Origin: Candidatus Latescibacterota bacterium
GTDB lineage: Bacteria; Latescibacterota; UBA2968; UBA8231
Direction: 5' to 3'
DNA: 34,089 bases
Assembly (NCBI GenBank): GCA_022826515.1
Contig: JAJDUT010000097.1
Span: 1 to 34,089 of the forward strand
The notes under the pieces are model-generated. The model searched no databases. It saw only the letters and a program-made list of their open reading frames with translations, and was not told the origin of the DNA. Shown in pieces: positions 7,648 through 15,631 of the stretch; position 1 is the first letter of the stretch, and every line of letters starts with the position of its first letter. Both the position numbers and the translations under genes were made by a program.

Positions 7648-8760
7648 TTAAATGGGTATGCGGCGCTGCTTCTCTGGATTGACCCACTGGGTTACTACCA
7701 GCGAGACAAGGGCTATGAGCGCGCCGCTGATAAAAATGATCTCGTAGCCAAAAAAGAGCCAGACGTAGCCGCCGACTAAAGGCGCGGCCACCGCGGCTAC
7801 GTGGTTCATGGTCACCCCCATGGAGAGCGTGGGTTTGAGTTCGTCTGGGGGTGTAATCTTGTGCGCGTAGGTCGTCAGCGCGATTCCGCCGAAGAAAATG
7901 AGGTTGTCGAGACAATAGAGCGCGTACAGACTCGGTCGGTGCTCCACGATTGCGTACCCCAAAAAGACGAAGACCAACACGCTATAACTTAGCGTGAGCA
8001 TCCGCCGCTCGCCAAAGCGATCGACCAAGCGACCCATCCACGAAGCCGTCAAAGTGATGAGCACTTGGTTGATCAACACTAAGACCATGGTCGTCTCCAC
8101 CGGCATCCCGTGTACTTTCACGAGGGCGAAAATGGCGAAGGTGATGAACATCTGCTTGCGCAGCCCCTGGAGGAAATTTAGGGCGTAGAAGAGCAGATAA
8201 CGCCGTTTGAGCACCAAGCGCTTCTCGCCGGCGGGCGCGGCCTGGTTATCGACCCAAAACAAGGCCAAGCCGCCCGCGGCCGTACACACACCGGCCAAGA
8301 CAAAGACCCCTTCGTAGCGCAAAAACTCCAGCGCCACCATGCACACGCCAATCGCCGCCAGCCAAGCCAAGCTGCTGATGCTGCGCAATTGTCCCAGCCA
8401 GCGGCCCTTATCCGCGGTTGGGCCGTAGGCCAAGCCCATACTCTGCTCTAGCGGGAGCCAGCAGTGAAAGCCCAAGCTCCACACCAGCGAGAACGAGGCC
8501 AGCATGAAGACCGAGGATACCTCGGCGTACGCGGCCAGCCCGATACCCATCACCACCAGCGCAACCGCGGCAACTTTCGGCGGGGCCCAGCGGACGATCA
8601 GCGCCAGAAAGAATGCGTTGAGAAAACCGGGGACTTCGCGCAACGCCTCGACGTAGCCCAATTCGTGTGGCTCAATGCCCAGCCGCTCGACGATGAAGTT
8701 GTTGAACAGGGTCAACTGCACCCCGAAGAACACCCCGGTCCCGGCCACGGCTACGGCCAA
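7648..8760 (-). CDS. MFS transporter (start codon uncertain)
   Basis: 370 aa from TTG at 8760, with about ten to twelve hydrophobic helices and the short basic loop MGRLVDRFGERR between helices, a major facilitator signature. It probably moves a sugar or related small solute across the inner membrane, given the isomerase next to it. The start is problematic: reading upstream in frame gives a credible cytoplasmic lead-in (ISNPFAEWNKNFAL), but no ATG, GTG or TTG occurs before the stop near 8822. An ATC at 8802 sits five bases after AAGGGGG and could be a rare non-AUG start. Otherwise translation begins at the TTG, inside helix 1. Confidence 0.85.
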   Translation of the reverse strand: MAVAVAGTGVFFGVQLTLFNNFIVERLGIEPHELGYVEALREVPGFLNAFFLALIVRWAPPKVAAVALVVMGIGLAAYAEVSSVFMLASFSLVWSLGFHCWLPLEQSMGLAYGPTADKGRWLGQLRSISSLAWLAAIGVCMVALEFLRYEGVFVLAGVCTAAGGLALFWVDNQAAPAGEKRLVLKRRYLLFYALNFLQGLRKQMFITFAIFALVKVHGMPVETTMVLVLINQVLITLTASWMGRLVDRFGERRMLTLSYSVLVFVFLGYAIVEHRPSLYALYCLDNLIFFGGIALTTYAHKITPPDELKPTLSMGVTMNHVAAVAAPLVGGYVWLFFGYEIIFISGALIALVSLVVTQWVNPEKQRRIPI

Positions 8761-8872
8761 CAGCGCGAAGTTTTTATTCCACTCGGCGAAAGGATTGGAG
8801 ATGACAGCCCCCTTGTTGATGTAGTGAATTCAAGTGTGCTTTTCCCTCGCAGTCAACCGGGTGCCTAGCCAC

Positions 8873-8901
8873 TTGACGCACGGATGGACAGCCGTTAAGC
8901 T
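8873..8901 (+). promoter_or_regulatory. Candidate promoter for the creatininase-family gene
   Basis: TTGACG at 8873-8878 and TAAGCT at 8896-8901 are separated by 17 bases and lie 35 bases before the ATG, in the divergent gap with the MFS gene. The -35 is near consensus; the -10 is weak. Confidence 0.4.
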
Positions 8902-8935
8902 ACCAGCCCTAACCAACGCAAAGGAGATTGTTACA

Positions 8936-9679
8936 ATGGCTGACGAACGCGTCTTTGTTGGCGACCTGACCCGCAGGGAATTCCGCGAGCGCATCCAAGC
9001 GGGTACAATTAAGGCCGCCATAGTGCCCACCGCCGCTACCGAACAGCACAACGAACACCTGCACATGATCCACGACACCTTCCACGCCAGCTATATGGCC
9101 GAGCACGCGGCCAAAAAGCTTCTGCCCCACGTGGTGGTAGCCACACCAGTGGGCATCGGCGTTTCCGAGCACTGGATGGAACACATTGGCACCCTGACCG
9201 TGCGGCCGGAAATTTTCTGCGAATACGTCTTCGATGTCTGCCATTCGCTCGTGCGGGCTGGCGTTGAAAACATCTTGGTACTCAACGGCCACGGCGGCAA
9301 TGTCAAGCCCATGATGCGCCGCATCGACGAATACCGGGAAAAACTCGGCGTCAACCTCCGCTTCCAATCCTATTGGGACGTGTACGACCCCGGCTACGTG
9401 CAGCAACACATGGAGCGGGGACGCCTGCCTGGACACGCCGACGAATTCGAGACCTCGACGATGCTCTACCTAGCGCCGGAGCGCGTGCAGACCGAGGCCA
9501 TCGACAACCCGGCCGCGGCCTTGGGCACGCGCGTCAAGGGCGAGGCCCTAGTGGGGCCAGCCGTAAACGGGGTCGCCGCGCTGCTGGAACAAATGATCGC
9601 TGGCGAGGAAATCGATCTGCCGCCAGTGACCTTCTATCCAGAGGGCAAGCGCAACCTCGTCACCGGCGAGCCGGTTTAA
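8936..9679 (+). CDS. Creatininase-family amidohydrolase
   Basis: 247 aa. ATG at 8936 follows AAGGAG by nine bases; longer in-frame starts lack this. The metal site of the creatininase family is recognisable: E36 and H38 (TAATEQHNEHL), D47 (MIHDT), H119 (LNGHGGN) and E170/E172 (HADEFETS). Family members hydrolyse cyclic or linear amides such as creatinine, or act in cofactor maturation; their specificity varies widely. The gene stands alone on the plus strand, overlapping the convergent dehydrogenase by 20 bases at the 3' ends. A true creatinine substrate is not supported by context. Confidence 0.88.
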   Translation: MADERVFVGDLTRREFRERIQAGTIKAAIVPTAATEQHNEHLHMIHDTFHASYMAEHAAKKLLPHVVVATPVGIGVSEHWMEHIGTLTVRPEIFCEYVFDVCHSLVRAGVENILVLNGHGGNVKPMMRRIDEYREKLGVNLRFQSYWDVYDPGYVQQHMERGRLPGHADEFETSTMLYLAPERVQTEAIDNPAAALGTRVKGEALVGPAVNGVAALLEQMIAGEEIDLPPVTFYPEGKRNLVTGEPV

Positions 9680-10709
9680 GCACGACGCCTAACGCCTCGG
9701 CCGGCGACTCGACGAGCACATCTACGGCCACGGCGATCTCTTCGAGCGCAAACTCGTGGGTATAGAGCGGTTGGACGCGCAGCTTCCCAGCGGCCATGGC
9801 GCGCAGGCACTCGGCTAGGTTGCGCTGCGTCGGCCATTCGACGAAGACCTCGGGATACGCTTGACCGCGCTCGTACGCTAGGTCGTGATAGCCGGGACCG
9901 GTGCGCGCCGCACTCCGCACATCCACGTTGCCCAGCGCCGACCCAAAGCCGTGCGTCACCTGCGCTCCTCCCACGAGGACAATGCGCCCCATGCGATGGG
10001 TGTCCGGCGCTTGCTTTAGGCTCTGATAGATGGTTTCCAAGGCATCGCTGGCCTCGCCGCCAAAGGCGATGACGCCAAAATCCATGCCATACCCTTGGGT
10101 AAACTCCCCGGCCTGCTCGACTACATCCTGCCCGGCCGGATCAGCGACGCGCTCTATGCCCACCTGCCGAGCGATATCCCGACGGCGTGCGAAGCGATCG
10201 ACGCCCAAGATGTGGCAGCCGCTTAGCTGGGCGAATTGGGCCGTGAACTGGCCGACTAAGCCCAACCCGACCACGATCCCGTTTTCCCCGTACAAAGGAG
10301 CTGTGCGGCGCACTGCGTGTAACCCGGTCGCTGCCAGATGCACAGACGCGGCCTCGACAAAGCTAACGCCCTCGGGTATGGCCACGCACAAGTTCTGCGG
10401 CACACAGACCCAATCAGCGTGCAGGGCGTATCCGCCCCCCATACAGGCCACTCCCTGCCCTACTTCGAATTGCTCTACGCCAGCCCCAACCTCCTCGACG
10501 ACCCCGGCGTTGGTATAGCCAAAGGGGCGCGGTGGCCGATCGGGTTGGGGATTTTTCCGCATGGCCCCCACCCTCCCCAGTTCGGTCCCTGGGCTGATCA
10601 ACGAAGCCTCCACTCGCACCTTTACCTCGCCAGGGCCGAGGGCAGGCATAGTTTCCTCTAGACATACCCCCTGACCGCGGCCATCAATAGCCGCAACTTT
10701 CCGCTGCAT
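9660..10709 (-). CDS. MDR-superfamily (zinc-type alcohol dehydrogenase-like) oxidoreductase
   Basis: 349 aa. ATG at 10709 follows AAGGAGG; a GTG two codons earlier overlaps that site and is rejected. An N-terminal GroES-like domain precedes a Rossmann domain with GLGLVGQF near 150. The usual catalytic zinc Cys is absent: the sequence reads ASLISPGTELG, as in the zinc-less 'threonine dehydrogenase-like' and BchC-related branch. Structural zinc cysteines are not evident either. It probably performs an NAD(P)-linked redox step on an alcohol or carbonyl. It is transcribed alone, convergent with the creatininase gene. Confidence 0.85.
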   Translation of the reverse strand: MQRKVAAIDGRGQGVCLEETMPALGPGEVKVRVEASLISPGTELGRVGAMRKNPQPDRPPRPFGYTNAGVVEEVGAGVEQFEVGQGVACMGGGYALHADWVCVPQNLCVAIPEGVSFVEAASVHLAATGLHAVRRTAPLYGENGIVVGLGLVGQFTAQFAQLSGCHILGVDRFARRRDIARQVGIERVADPAGQDVVEQAGEFTQGYGMDFGVIAFGGEASDALETIYQSLKQAPDTHRMGRIVLVGGAQVTHGFGSALGNVDVRSAARTGPGYHDLAYERGQAYPEVFVEWPTQRNLAECLRAMAAGKLRVQPLYTHEFALEEIAVAVDVLVESPAEALGVVLKPARR

Positions 10710-10811
10710 AAGCACCTCCTTATCATGCTGGTTGCGCCTTCGTAGGCTGCTATATTACTTAGTATATATGGTTTTTAGTTCTCTTGTGCCTATCGCGCCA
10801 TTCGAGGTCCT

Positions 10812-11579
10812 GTGAATATCATCATTGCGACCATTTTAGGAGGCGTCGTCTTGGTGTGGGGCGGGTTTTTGGGTCTGCTTCGCATCGCGGACCCCTTCGA
10901 GCGCAAACACGTGCTGATTCTCGCTACGTACACCACCGTCGTCGTCGGCTGTGTCATGGGCTTGGTGCTCTTTATCAATCACGATCGCCAAAAGGAACAC
11001 CGCTATCAGCTAGAGACGCAAATGGAGGACTTCTCCAATCGCCTTTCCGAACTGAGCACCCGGCTCATCGGTCAGCTAGAAGAAAAAGCCAATCTGACCG
11101 CCTCTGAATTCGAGATCCGCACCCACTTGCAAAACGAAAAGGAGCACCACGAGCGCACCCGCAACCAACTAGCAACCCAAATAGAGCGCAACAACTCGCT
11201 GGAAAGCAAAATGAAATCCGAGCGCACAGAGCGGCTGCGCTACCAAGCTGATACTGACCGCAAGCTCGAAGAACGCTTTCAGCAGGAGGACTTGCGCTAC
11301 CAAAACCTCGCCGATACCCAAAAGCGATCCTTGGCGAGCGTACAGGCGCAATTTGGCCCCCTGCAAAACAAGCTGACCCGTCTGCAAGAACAAGCCGCGA
11401 CCTTGCAGCGCAATCAGCAGGCGGTCATAGACAAAATCGCCGCCGCCCGCGAGACTCAAACGCTCTCAGTCCAAAAACTCGACGCGCTCGCCCGCAGCCT
11501 GAGTGCCCTGTACAACGACTTGAGCCAAACTATGGCCCAAGTTGATAGCCTATATCGCAGAACATCGCCAACGCCTTAA
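10812..11579 (+). CDS. Membrane-anchored coiled-coil protein of unknown function
   Basis: 255 aa from GTG at 10812; the ribosome site is weak. Two transmembrane helices occupy about 3-23 and 34-54. A long charged helix (about 58-245) rich in E, Q, R and K follows, with heptad-like spacing, for example QMEDFSNRLSELSTRLIGQL and LQNKLTRLQEQAATLQRNQ. With both ends of the helical hairpin on one side, the coiled coil may project into either cytoplasm or periplasm. It is ten bases before a coiled-coil lipoprotein gene and faces the ExbB/ExbD-like operon, so a structural role in envelope spanning is a reasonable guess. I recognise no named family. Confidence 0.8.
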   Translation: MNIIIATILGGVVLVWGGFLGLLRIADPFERKHVLILATYTTVVVGCVMGLVLFINHDRQKEHRYQLETQMEDFSNRLSELSTRLIGQLEEKANLTASEFEIRTHLQNEKEHHERTRNQLATQIERNNSLESKMKSERTERLRYQADTDRKLEERFQQEDLRYQNLADTQKRSLASVQAQFGPLQNKLTRLQEQAATLQRNQQAVIDKIAAARETQTLSVQKLDALARSLSALYNDLSQTMAQVDSLYRRTSPTP

Positions 11580-11589
11580 GGAGCTGACA

Positions 11590-12408
11590 ATGAAACGCAC
11601 CCTCATCCCTTTCACCATCCTGTTCCTTGTTGCTTGTACTGATAAAGAGCAAGAGATGCTCCTCCTCCAATTGCAAAGCGACATGGTCCGCGCCAACGCC
11701 GCCATTGACTCGCTGACCTACTCGCTCGATGACTCCAACCGCTTGCTCGACAACATGCGGGCGCAAGTAGATAGCACCCAACAGGTCAACGACAAGCTCC
11801 TCGAAAACGTGCAGAAGCTCAACAAGGAACTGCGGCACTGGAGCAAACTAGCCACCGAGTACAAGCAAAGTAATGAGCAGTTAAAGCGCGAAATCGAGCA
11901 GCTACGGCGGGAAAAGCAAGCGGATCGCTACACCATTTCCCAACTGCGCGCCGAAACGGACCGTCTCAATGGCGAACTGCTGGAAACCCACAGCAGCATC
12001 CGCCGCCAGAGCGATCACATCCGCCGCTTAGAGCAAGAGTTAGCCCAGACCAAGGCCGAACTGGACGAGGCCAAGAAGGCCGCGCAAAACGCAGTGTTCC
12101 TCTATGCTGCCAACGAGACCCAGCTCGTAGAGCAGGGCTATCTCAAAACCCGCCGGCCCTTTGGCAGCGGGTTCCGCAAGCAGTACGAGTTGGTTAAACA
12201 TATCCGCCGTGACAGCCCGGGCACCCAAGTTGCGCCCATCGGCCAAACCATCGCGCTACCAGGGGAAGTCGAAGCCTTCGTCGATCGCTACGGCAGGCTC
12301 AAGAAGGGGGATGACTACGAAATGACGCGCGGCGACGCCGGCGTGCAGGTCGCGTTCCTCAACGAGTTGGCCGGCGGCACGGGCGTCTTGGCGATTCTCA
12401 AGGAATAG
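11590..12408 (+). CDS. Coiled-coil outer-membrane-type lipoprotein
   Basis: 272 aa. ATG at 11590 follows AAGGAG, which overlaps the end of the upstream gene. The signal MKRTLIPFTILFLVAC ends in a lipobox (LVAC, Cys16), and Thr at +2 does not signal inner-membrane retention, so outer-membrane anchoring is expected. Residues 20-175 are a long coiled coil. A compact C-terminal domain follows (AVFLYAANETQLVEQGYLKT, ELVKHIRRDSPGTQVAPIGQ, ALPGEVEAFVDRYGRLKKGD). Its layout recalls Bacteroidetes coiled-coil lipoproteins that end in a small 'Y..GT..EL...G' module; that comparison is from memory. It is the partner of the preceding membrane coiled-coil gene. Confidence 0.8.
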   Translation: MKRTLIPFTILFLVACTDKEQEMLLLQLQSDMVRANAAIDSLTYSLDDSNRLLDNMRAQVDSTQQVNDKLLENVQKLNKELRHWSKLATEYKQSNEQLKREIEQLRREKQADRYTISQLRAETDRLNGELLETHSSIRRQSDHIRRLEQELAQTKAELDEAKKAAQNAVFLYAANETQLVEQGYLKTRRPFGSGFRKQYELVKHIRRDSPGTQVAPIGQTIALPGEVEAFVDRYGRLKKGDDYEMTRGDAGVQVAFLNELAGGTGVLAILKE

Positions 12409-12416
12409 CTTGGCCC

Positions 12417-12836
12417 TCACCAAGTGTGGACATAGACCGCCGAGCGCACCTTTTCGCCGGCTTGGTCGGTCGAAAGCAGCGAGTCGGCAAACGATGCGTG
12501 TTTGGCCAGCCGCTCGCGGCTACCTCCTTTGAGAAATAAGTGCAAATTAGCTTCGGGTTCGGCGGCGAGGCGGCGCACCATGCGGCGGAAATCCCACTCG
12601 CTCAAGGGATTGTCGATGGTGTAACCATCGCGCGATAGCCCCATACCCGTGCTCGTGTACAGTACGACCCGATCCCCAGGCTGGGGGTCGTGGCGATGCA
12701 CCCGCCAGACCGGTTGCGTCGCATTGAGAATCATAATACCCAAACTCAACATCAGCATCATAATGCCCAAGAAGAGTTCCTTGCTAATATCGTGCTCTTC
12801 TAACTCGGCGGCTTGGCGCTTGAGATAGCGGCTCAC
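12417..12836 (-). CDS. ExbD/TolR-like membrane protein
   Basis: 139 aa. GTG at 12836 overlaps the ExbB-like stop (GTGA). Topology is that of ExbD/TolR: short cytoplasmic N-terminus (MSRYLKRQAAELEEHD), one helix at about 21-40 (LFLGIMMLMLSLGIMILNA), then a ~95-residue periplasmic domain containing FRRMVRRLAAEPEANLHLFL, like the strand-helix-strand of ExbD. The conserved Asp that ExbD carries inside its helix is absent; the nearest acid is at the membrane edge (HDISKE). That loss questions proton-driven action. Order after the ExbB-like gene is typical. It ends 8 bases from the convergent lipoprotein gene. Confidence 0.65.
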   Translation of the reverse strand: MSRYLKRQAAELEEHDISKELFLGIMMLMLSLGIMILNATQPVWRVHRHDPQPGDRVVLYTSTGMGLSRDGYTIDNPLSEWDFRRMVRRLAAEPEANLHLFLKGGSRERLAKHASFADSLLSTDQAGEKVRSAVYVHTW

Positions 12837-13618
12837 AATTTTCTATACCTCTCTCTGACCCAAGCGTCCTCCTGCCGGGCCAGCCGCTGGACCAAGTAGT
12901 CGGCGATTTTGCGCAGCGGCAAGTAGGCCAAAAGACCGACGAGCGTGGTCTTAAAGGCCAAAACCAACCCCTCGGCCATGGCACTGAGTGCCTTAAAGGT
13001 CTGGGTCGCCTCGTCAATCTGACTCAATTCCTGCGCGGTCAGCAGGATACCACAGACCGTACCCAAGTAACCGTACAGGGGAATCCGCGCCAAATCGCGG
13101 CGCACGTGCGTCAAAGGGTCGCCGAGAAAGCCCACCAATTCGTCCACCAACTCCTCGTCTCGGCTCTTGAGCTCGCTGTAGTTAGCGGCTTGGCGTTGCA
13201 ATTCCGCCAGTTTTTCCATTCTCCTGCGGCCCAAGGTATTAGCCCCGGGGCCTCCTTTCCTCTCCCAAGCCCGTTCCTCGCGCCGAAGGTGCGAATTAAT
13301 GTATGCCAAGCTCAACAAATGACCACCAGCCGCCCAAGCGATCAGCACGTATGAAAAGCGACCAATCCACGCAAAGGCACCGGCTAGCTGCGGATTGATA
13401 AAGAGGTAATAAGCCGCCAGTCCCCCGACGATCGCCCCGGTCAGCAAGCCTATAAGGCTGGCTAGGTACTGTAGGCGAGCTACCTTCAGAGAGTACGCTT
13501 CGTCCTGTCGGCGCATACGTCGGGCCCGGCGCATGTGTAAACAGCTAACGCTGACGCCGCAGGCCAGCACCAACAGGATGCTGCTGATTAAAACTAACTC
13601 GTCATTCAAGATCTCCAT
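12833..13618 (-). CDS. MotA/TolQ/ExbB-family proton channel-like protein
   Basis: 261 aa from ATG at 13618, overlapping the upstream gene by 13 bases. About five hydrophobic segments (10-28, 52-74, 82-104, 180-198, 218-236) surround a cytoplasmic loop (105-178). The C-terminal half carries the family signature: IPLYGYLGTVCGILLTAQEL, then ALSAMAEGLVLAFKTTLVGL, matching the 'GLLGTVxGI ... ia.aL.tTa.GL' pattern of MotA/TolQ/ExbB. Such proteins form ion channels that power envelope machines with an ExbD partner, here the next gene. The extra N-terminal helices make it longer than TolQ or ExbB. No TonB or TolA is adjacent; an upstream periplasmic protein takes that place. Confidence 0.85.
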   Translation of the reverse strand: MEILNDELVLISSILLVLACGVSVSCLHMRRARRMRRQDEAYSLKVARLQYLASLIGLLTGAIVGGLAAYYLFINPQLAGAFAWIGRFSYVLIAWAAGGHLLSLAYINSHLRREERAWERKGGPGANTLGRRRMEKLAELQRQAANYSELKSRDEELVDELVGFLGDPLTHVRRDLARIPLYGYLGTVCGILLTAQELSQIDEATQTFKALSAMAEGLVLAFKTTLVGLLAYLPLRKIADYLVQRLARQEDAWVRERYRKL

Positions 13619-14799
13619 CCCCTCGCGCTGAAGAGCTTCCACCACTGCCGACTCACTACCCCCAGATAGAACAGCAGGCCGGTTGCAATCCCCCACAGCT
13701 CCCACGGTGCACTACGGATACTGTGGACGCCCTGAGCGGACGATTTCTGTCCGCCCGTTCCCGTAGCGCGGCCCTCGCCTTTGGCTGCGCTGTGCGCAGC
13801 CGGGGGTGCGTAATCTCGGCGGCGATCTGCTTCTCCACGCGCTGTGCTGGTCACGGAGTGCTGAGGAACGATGTGGCTCGTGCCTTTGAGGGCCTGTTTT
13901 TTCGGAAAGATCAACTCGCGCTGCTCAGCAGGCAGAGCCTCAGTCCAAGCGAGTAGCTTTTTCGCCGCATCTATGCTTTCGACTTCGGCCAATTTGCTGG
14001 CTTTGCCGAGGGAAAAAGCCAGCCGCCCGCGAACAAACCCCTGGTAGAGCACATCCTGTGTGGAACTTCGGCGCACGTGGAGCTTTTGCGCCAATTCATC
14101 GCGTTGCTTTTGCAGATGCGCCAAACGGCTGACGACCAAATGAGTCTCCATCGGCTGGTGCGCTACGTTGCTGGCTGCACCTCTGAGCGGCCGCCGCCGC
14201 GACGCACGGGCCAATTGCGCGGCGTCGAACTGGGCCTCTAATTCGACCTCGCCAAACAGCGCCGTCCCCCAGATGACTTCGGCCCCGGGAATATCGGGCA
14301 AGCTGTGGTTGTAAAAACGCGGCTCGGCCCGCTGGCCGGCTACCCACCAGCGGTCATCGCCCGTAGCTAGCACCTTGCGCAAGCGACCGCGACCGTCTTG
14401 CAAGTACAAACCAGCCATAAAGCCGCTCTCGACGCGATCAGTATCCCAGCAATGAGCGCGTAGGACATTGGACTCGCGCAGGTACACGACCGGAATTTCG
14501 ACGCGGATCGGAGTCAAGCGCGTTTCCCCAATCGGGTGTCCATTGAGGAACAACTTGGCTTCGTCGTCAGCCCAGAAAATCAGTACCAGTTTGGAATTGG
14601 CCGGCAGTAGCCGACTGTCTGCCTTTCGCCTTGCCAATTCGCGCAGCTTATCGCCCCCATAGAGGCGGACCAAGGTATCGATGCTAGCGGACACCTGGTT
14701 GTATTGTTGTCTCAATACCACCACGTCATCGGCTGCGGCGGCCGCAGCCCAGCCAACCCCGCACACCGCCCAAGCCAACCAACACATCGGGACGTTCAA
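13606..14799 (-). CDS. Exported protein with beta-sandwich-like domain, coiled coil and C-terminal anchor
   Basis: 397 aa. TTG at 14799 is chosen because GGGAG lies nine bases upstream and the hydrophobic signal (CWLAWAVCGVGWAAAAAADD) follows; the ATG four codons later has no ribosome site. Residues ~65-190 look like a galactose-binding or PA14-like sandwich (KLVLIFWADDEAKLFLNGHP, VVYLRESNVLRAHCWDTD). A helical stretch at ~215-300 (LVVSRLAHLQKQRDELAQKL) is followed by a low-complexity Ala/Gly/Ser region and a transmembrane helix at ~366-382 (WELWGIATGLLFYLGVV). It is therefore probably a periplasmic domain tethered to the inner membrane. Overlap with the ExbB-like gene argues that the two work together. 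Confidence 0.75.
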   Translation of the reverse strand: MNVPMCWLAWAVCGVGWAAAAAADDVVVLRQQYNQVSASIDTLVRLYGGDKLRELARRKADSRLLPANSKLVLIFWADDEAKLFLNGHPIGETRLTPIRVEIPVVYLRESNVLRAHCWDTDRVESGFMAGLYLQDGRGRLRKVLATGDDRWWVAGQRAEPRFYNHSLPDIPGAEVIWGTALFGEVELEAQFDAAQLARASRRRPLRGAASNVAHQPMETHLVVSRLAHLQKQRDELAQKLHVRRSSTQDVLYQGFVRGRLAFSLGKASKLAEVESIDAAKKLLAWTEALPAEQRELIFPKKQALKGTSHIVPQHSVTSTARGEADRRRDYAPPAAHSAAKGEGRATGTGGQKSSAQGVHSIRSAPWELWGIATGLLFYLGVVSRQWWKLFSARGWRS

Positions 14800-14830
14800 A
14801 CTAGGTAACTCCCGAGCAACATCATCCCAC

Positions 14831-14860
14831 CTCTGCGCTCATCTGCGTTCATCTGCGGAT
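14831..14860. repeat. Three tandem 10-bp units sharing TCTGCG
   Basis: CTCTGCGCTC, ATCTGCGTTC and ATCTGCGGAT lie head to tail immediately next to the SDR stop codon. The decamer resembles dispersed 'GATGAACGCA' intergenic repeats that I recall from several environmental bacterial genomes; no function is known to me. It fills half of the gap before the exported-protein gene. Confidence 0.6.
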
Positions 14861-15630
14861 TAGATATTCGACTTGGATTGCCCCCCATCGACATTGAGGC
14901 AGGCACCGGTCACCCATTTCGCCCGGTCGGATGCCAAAAAGGCCACTACATCGGCGACTTCTTCCGGCGTGCCAAAGCGGCCAAAGGGAATATTGGCGTC
15001 GATAAAGGCCTGAATTTGCGCTGGATTTTCCTTCATCCGCCGCTCCCAACTCCCCCCGGGAAAGAGAATAGAGCCTGGGGCGACGGTATTGACGCGGATG
15101 TTCTTTTTCGCCGCTTCAATGGCTAAGTTGGCTCCTAAGCTGATCAGCGCCGCCTTGGCCGCGTTGTAGGAAACCGGCCCGCCCGACTCGCGGCCAAAAA
15201 TTGAAGAGATGTGGACGATGCTGCCGCCCCCGCGCGCTTCCATTAAGGGAATAGCCGCCCGGCTTACTCGCACGGCCGAAAGAAAGCTCCAGTTGATGAT
15301 GTCGTTCCACTCGGCATCGTCGATCTCGACAAAGGGTGTCCACTTCGACCCGCCGACATTGTTGACGAGAATATCGAGCCCACCAAAGCGATTTCTTGCC
15401 GCCTCCACCACAGCCATCGCGCCCTCCGGCGTGGTCACATCTTGCGCGATGGCCTCCACCTCTGCGCCTCCATTTGCTAAGTCGGCAGCCACTTCCGCCA
15501 GCGCGTGCGCACCGCGTGCGCAGATGCAAAGCTGCGCTCCTTCGGCGGTCAAGGCTGTGGCAATACGCTTGCCAATGCCGCGACTAGCTCCGGTCACTAA
15601 GGCGACTTTGTTTTTGAGTCCTAGATCCAA
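14860..15630 (-). CDS. SDR-family oxidoreductase (3-oxoacyl reductase-like)
   Basis: 256 aa. TTG at 15630 is preferred: AAGGAG sits six bases upstream and the family start (MDLGLKNKVALVTG) begins there. Classical SDR motifs are present: TGASRGIG (13-20), NNVG (90-93), catalytic S142 (VHISSIFG), Y155 and K159 (SYNAAK), and a C-terminal GACLNVDGG. The enzyme reduces a ketone or oxidises an alcohol with NAD(P) in the cytoplasm. It starts one base after the exchanger stop, so it is in the same operon. Substrate unknown. Confidence 0.88.
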   Translation of the reverse strand: MDLGLKNKVALVTGASRGIGKRIATALTAEGAQLCICARGAHALAEVAADLANGGAEVEAIAQDVTTPEGAMAVVEAARNRFGGLDILVNNVGGSKWTPFVEIDDAEWNDIINWSFLSAVRVSRAAIPLMEARGGGSIVHISSIFGRESGGPVSYNAAKAALISLGANLAIEAAKKNIRVNTVAPGSILFPGGSWERRMKENPAQIQAFIDANIPFGRFGTPEEVADVVAFLASDRAKWVTGACLNVDGGQSKSNI

Positions 15631-15631
15631 A

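Noticed and set aside
12409..12424. CTTGG/CCAAG hairpin between convergent genes as terminator
   Set aside because: Only five base pairs and no T-run on either strand.
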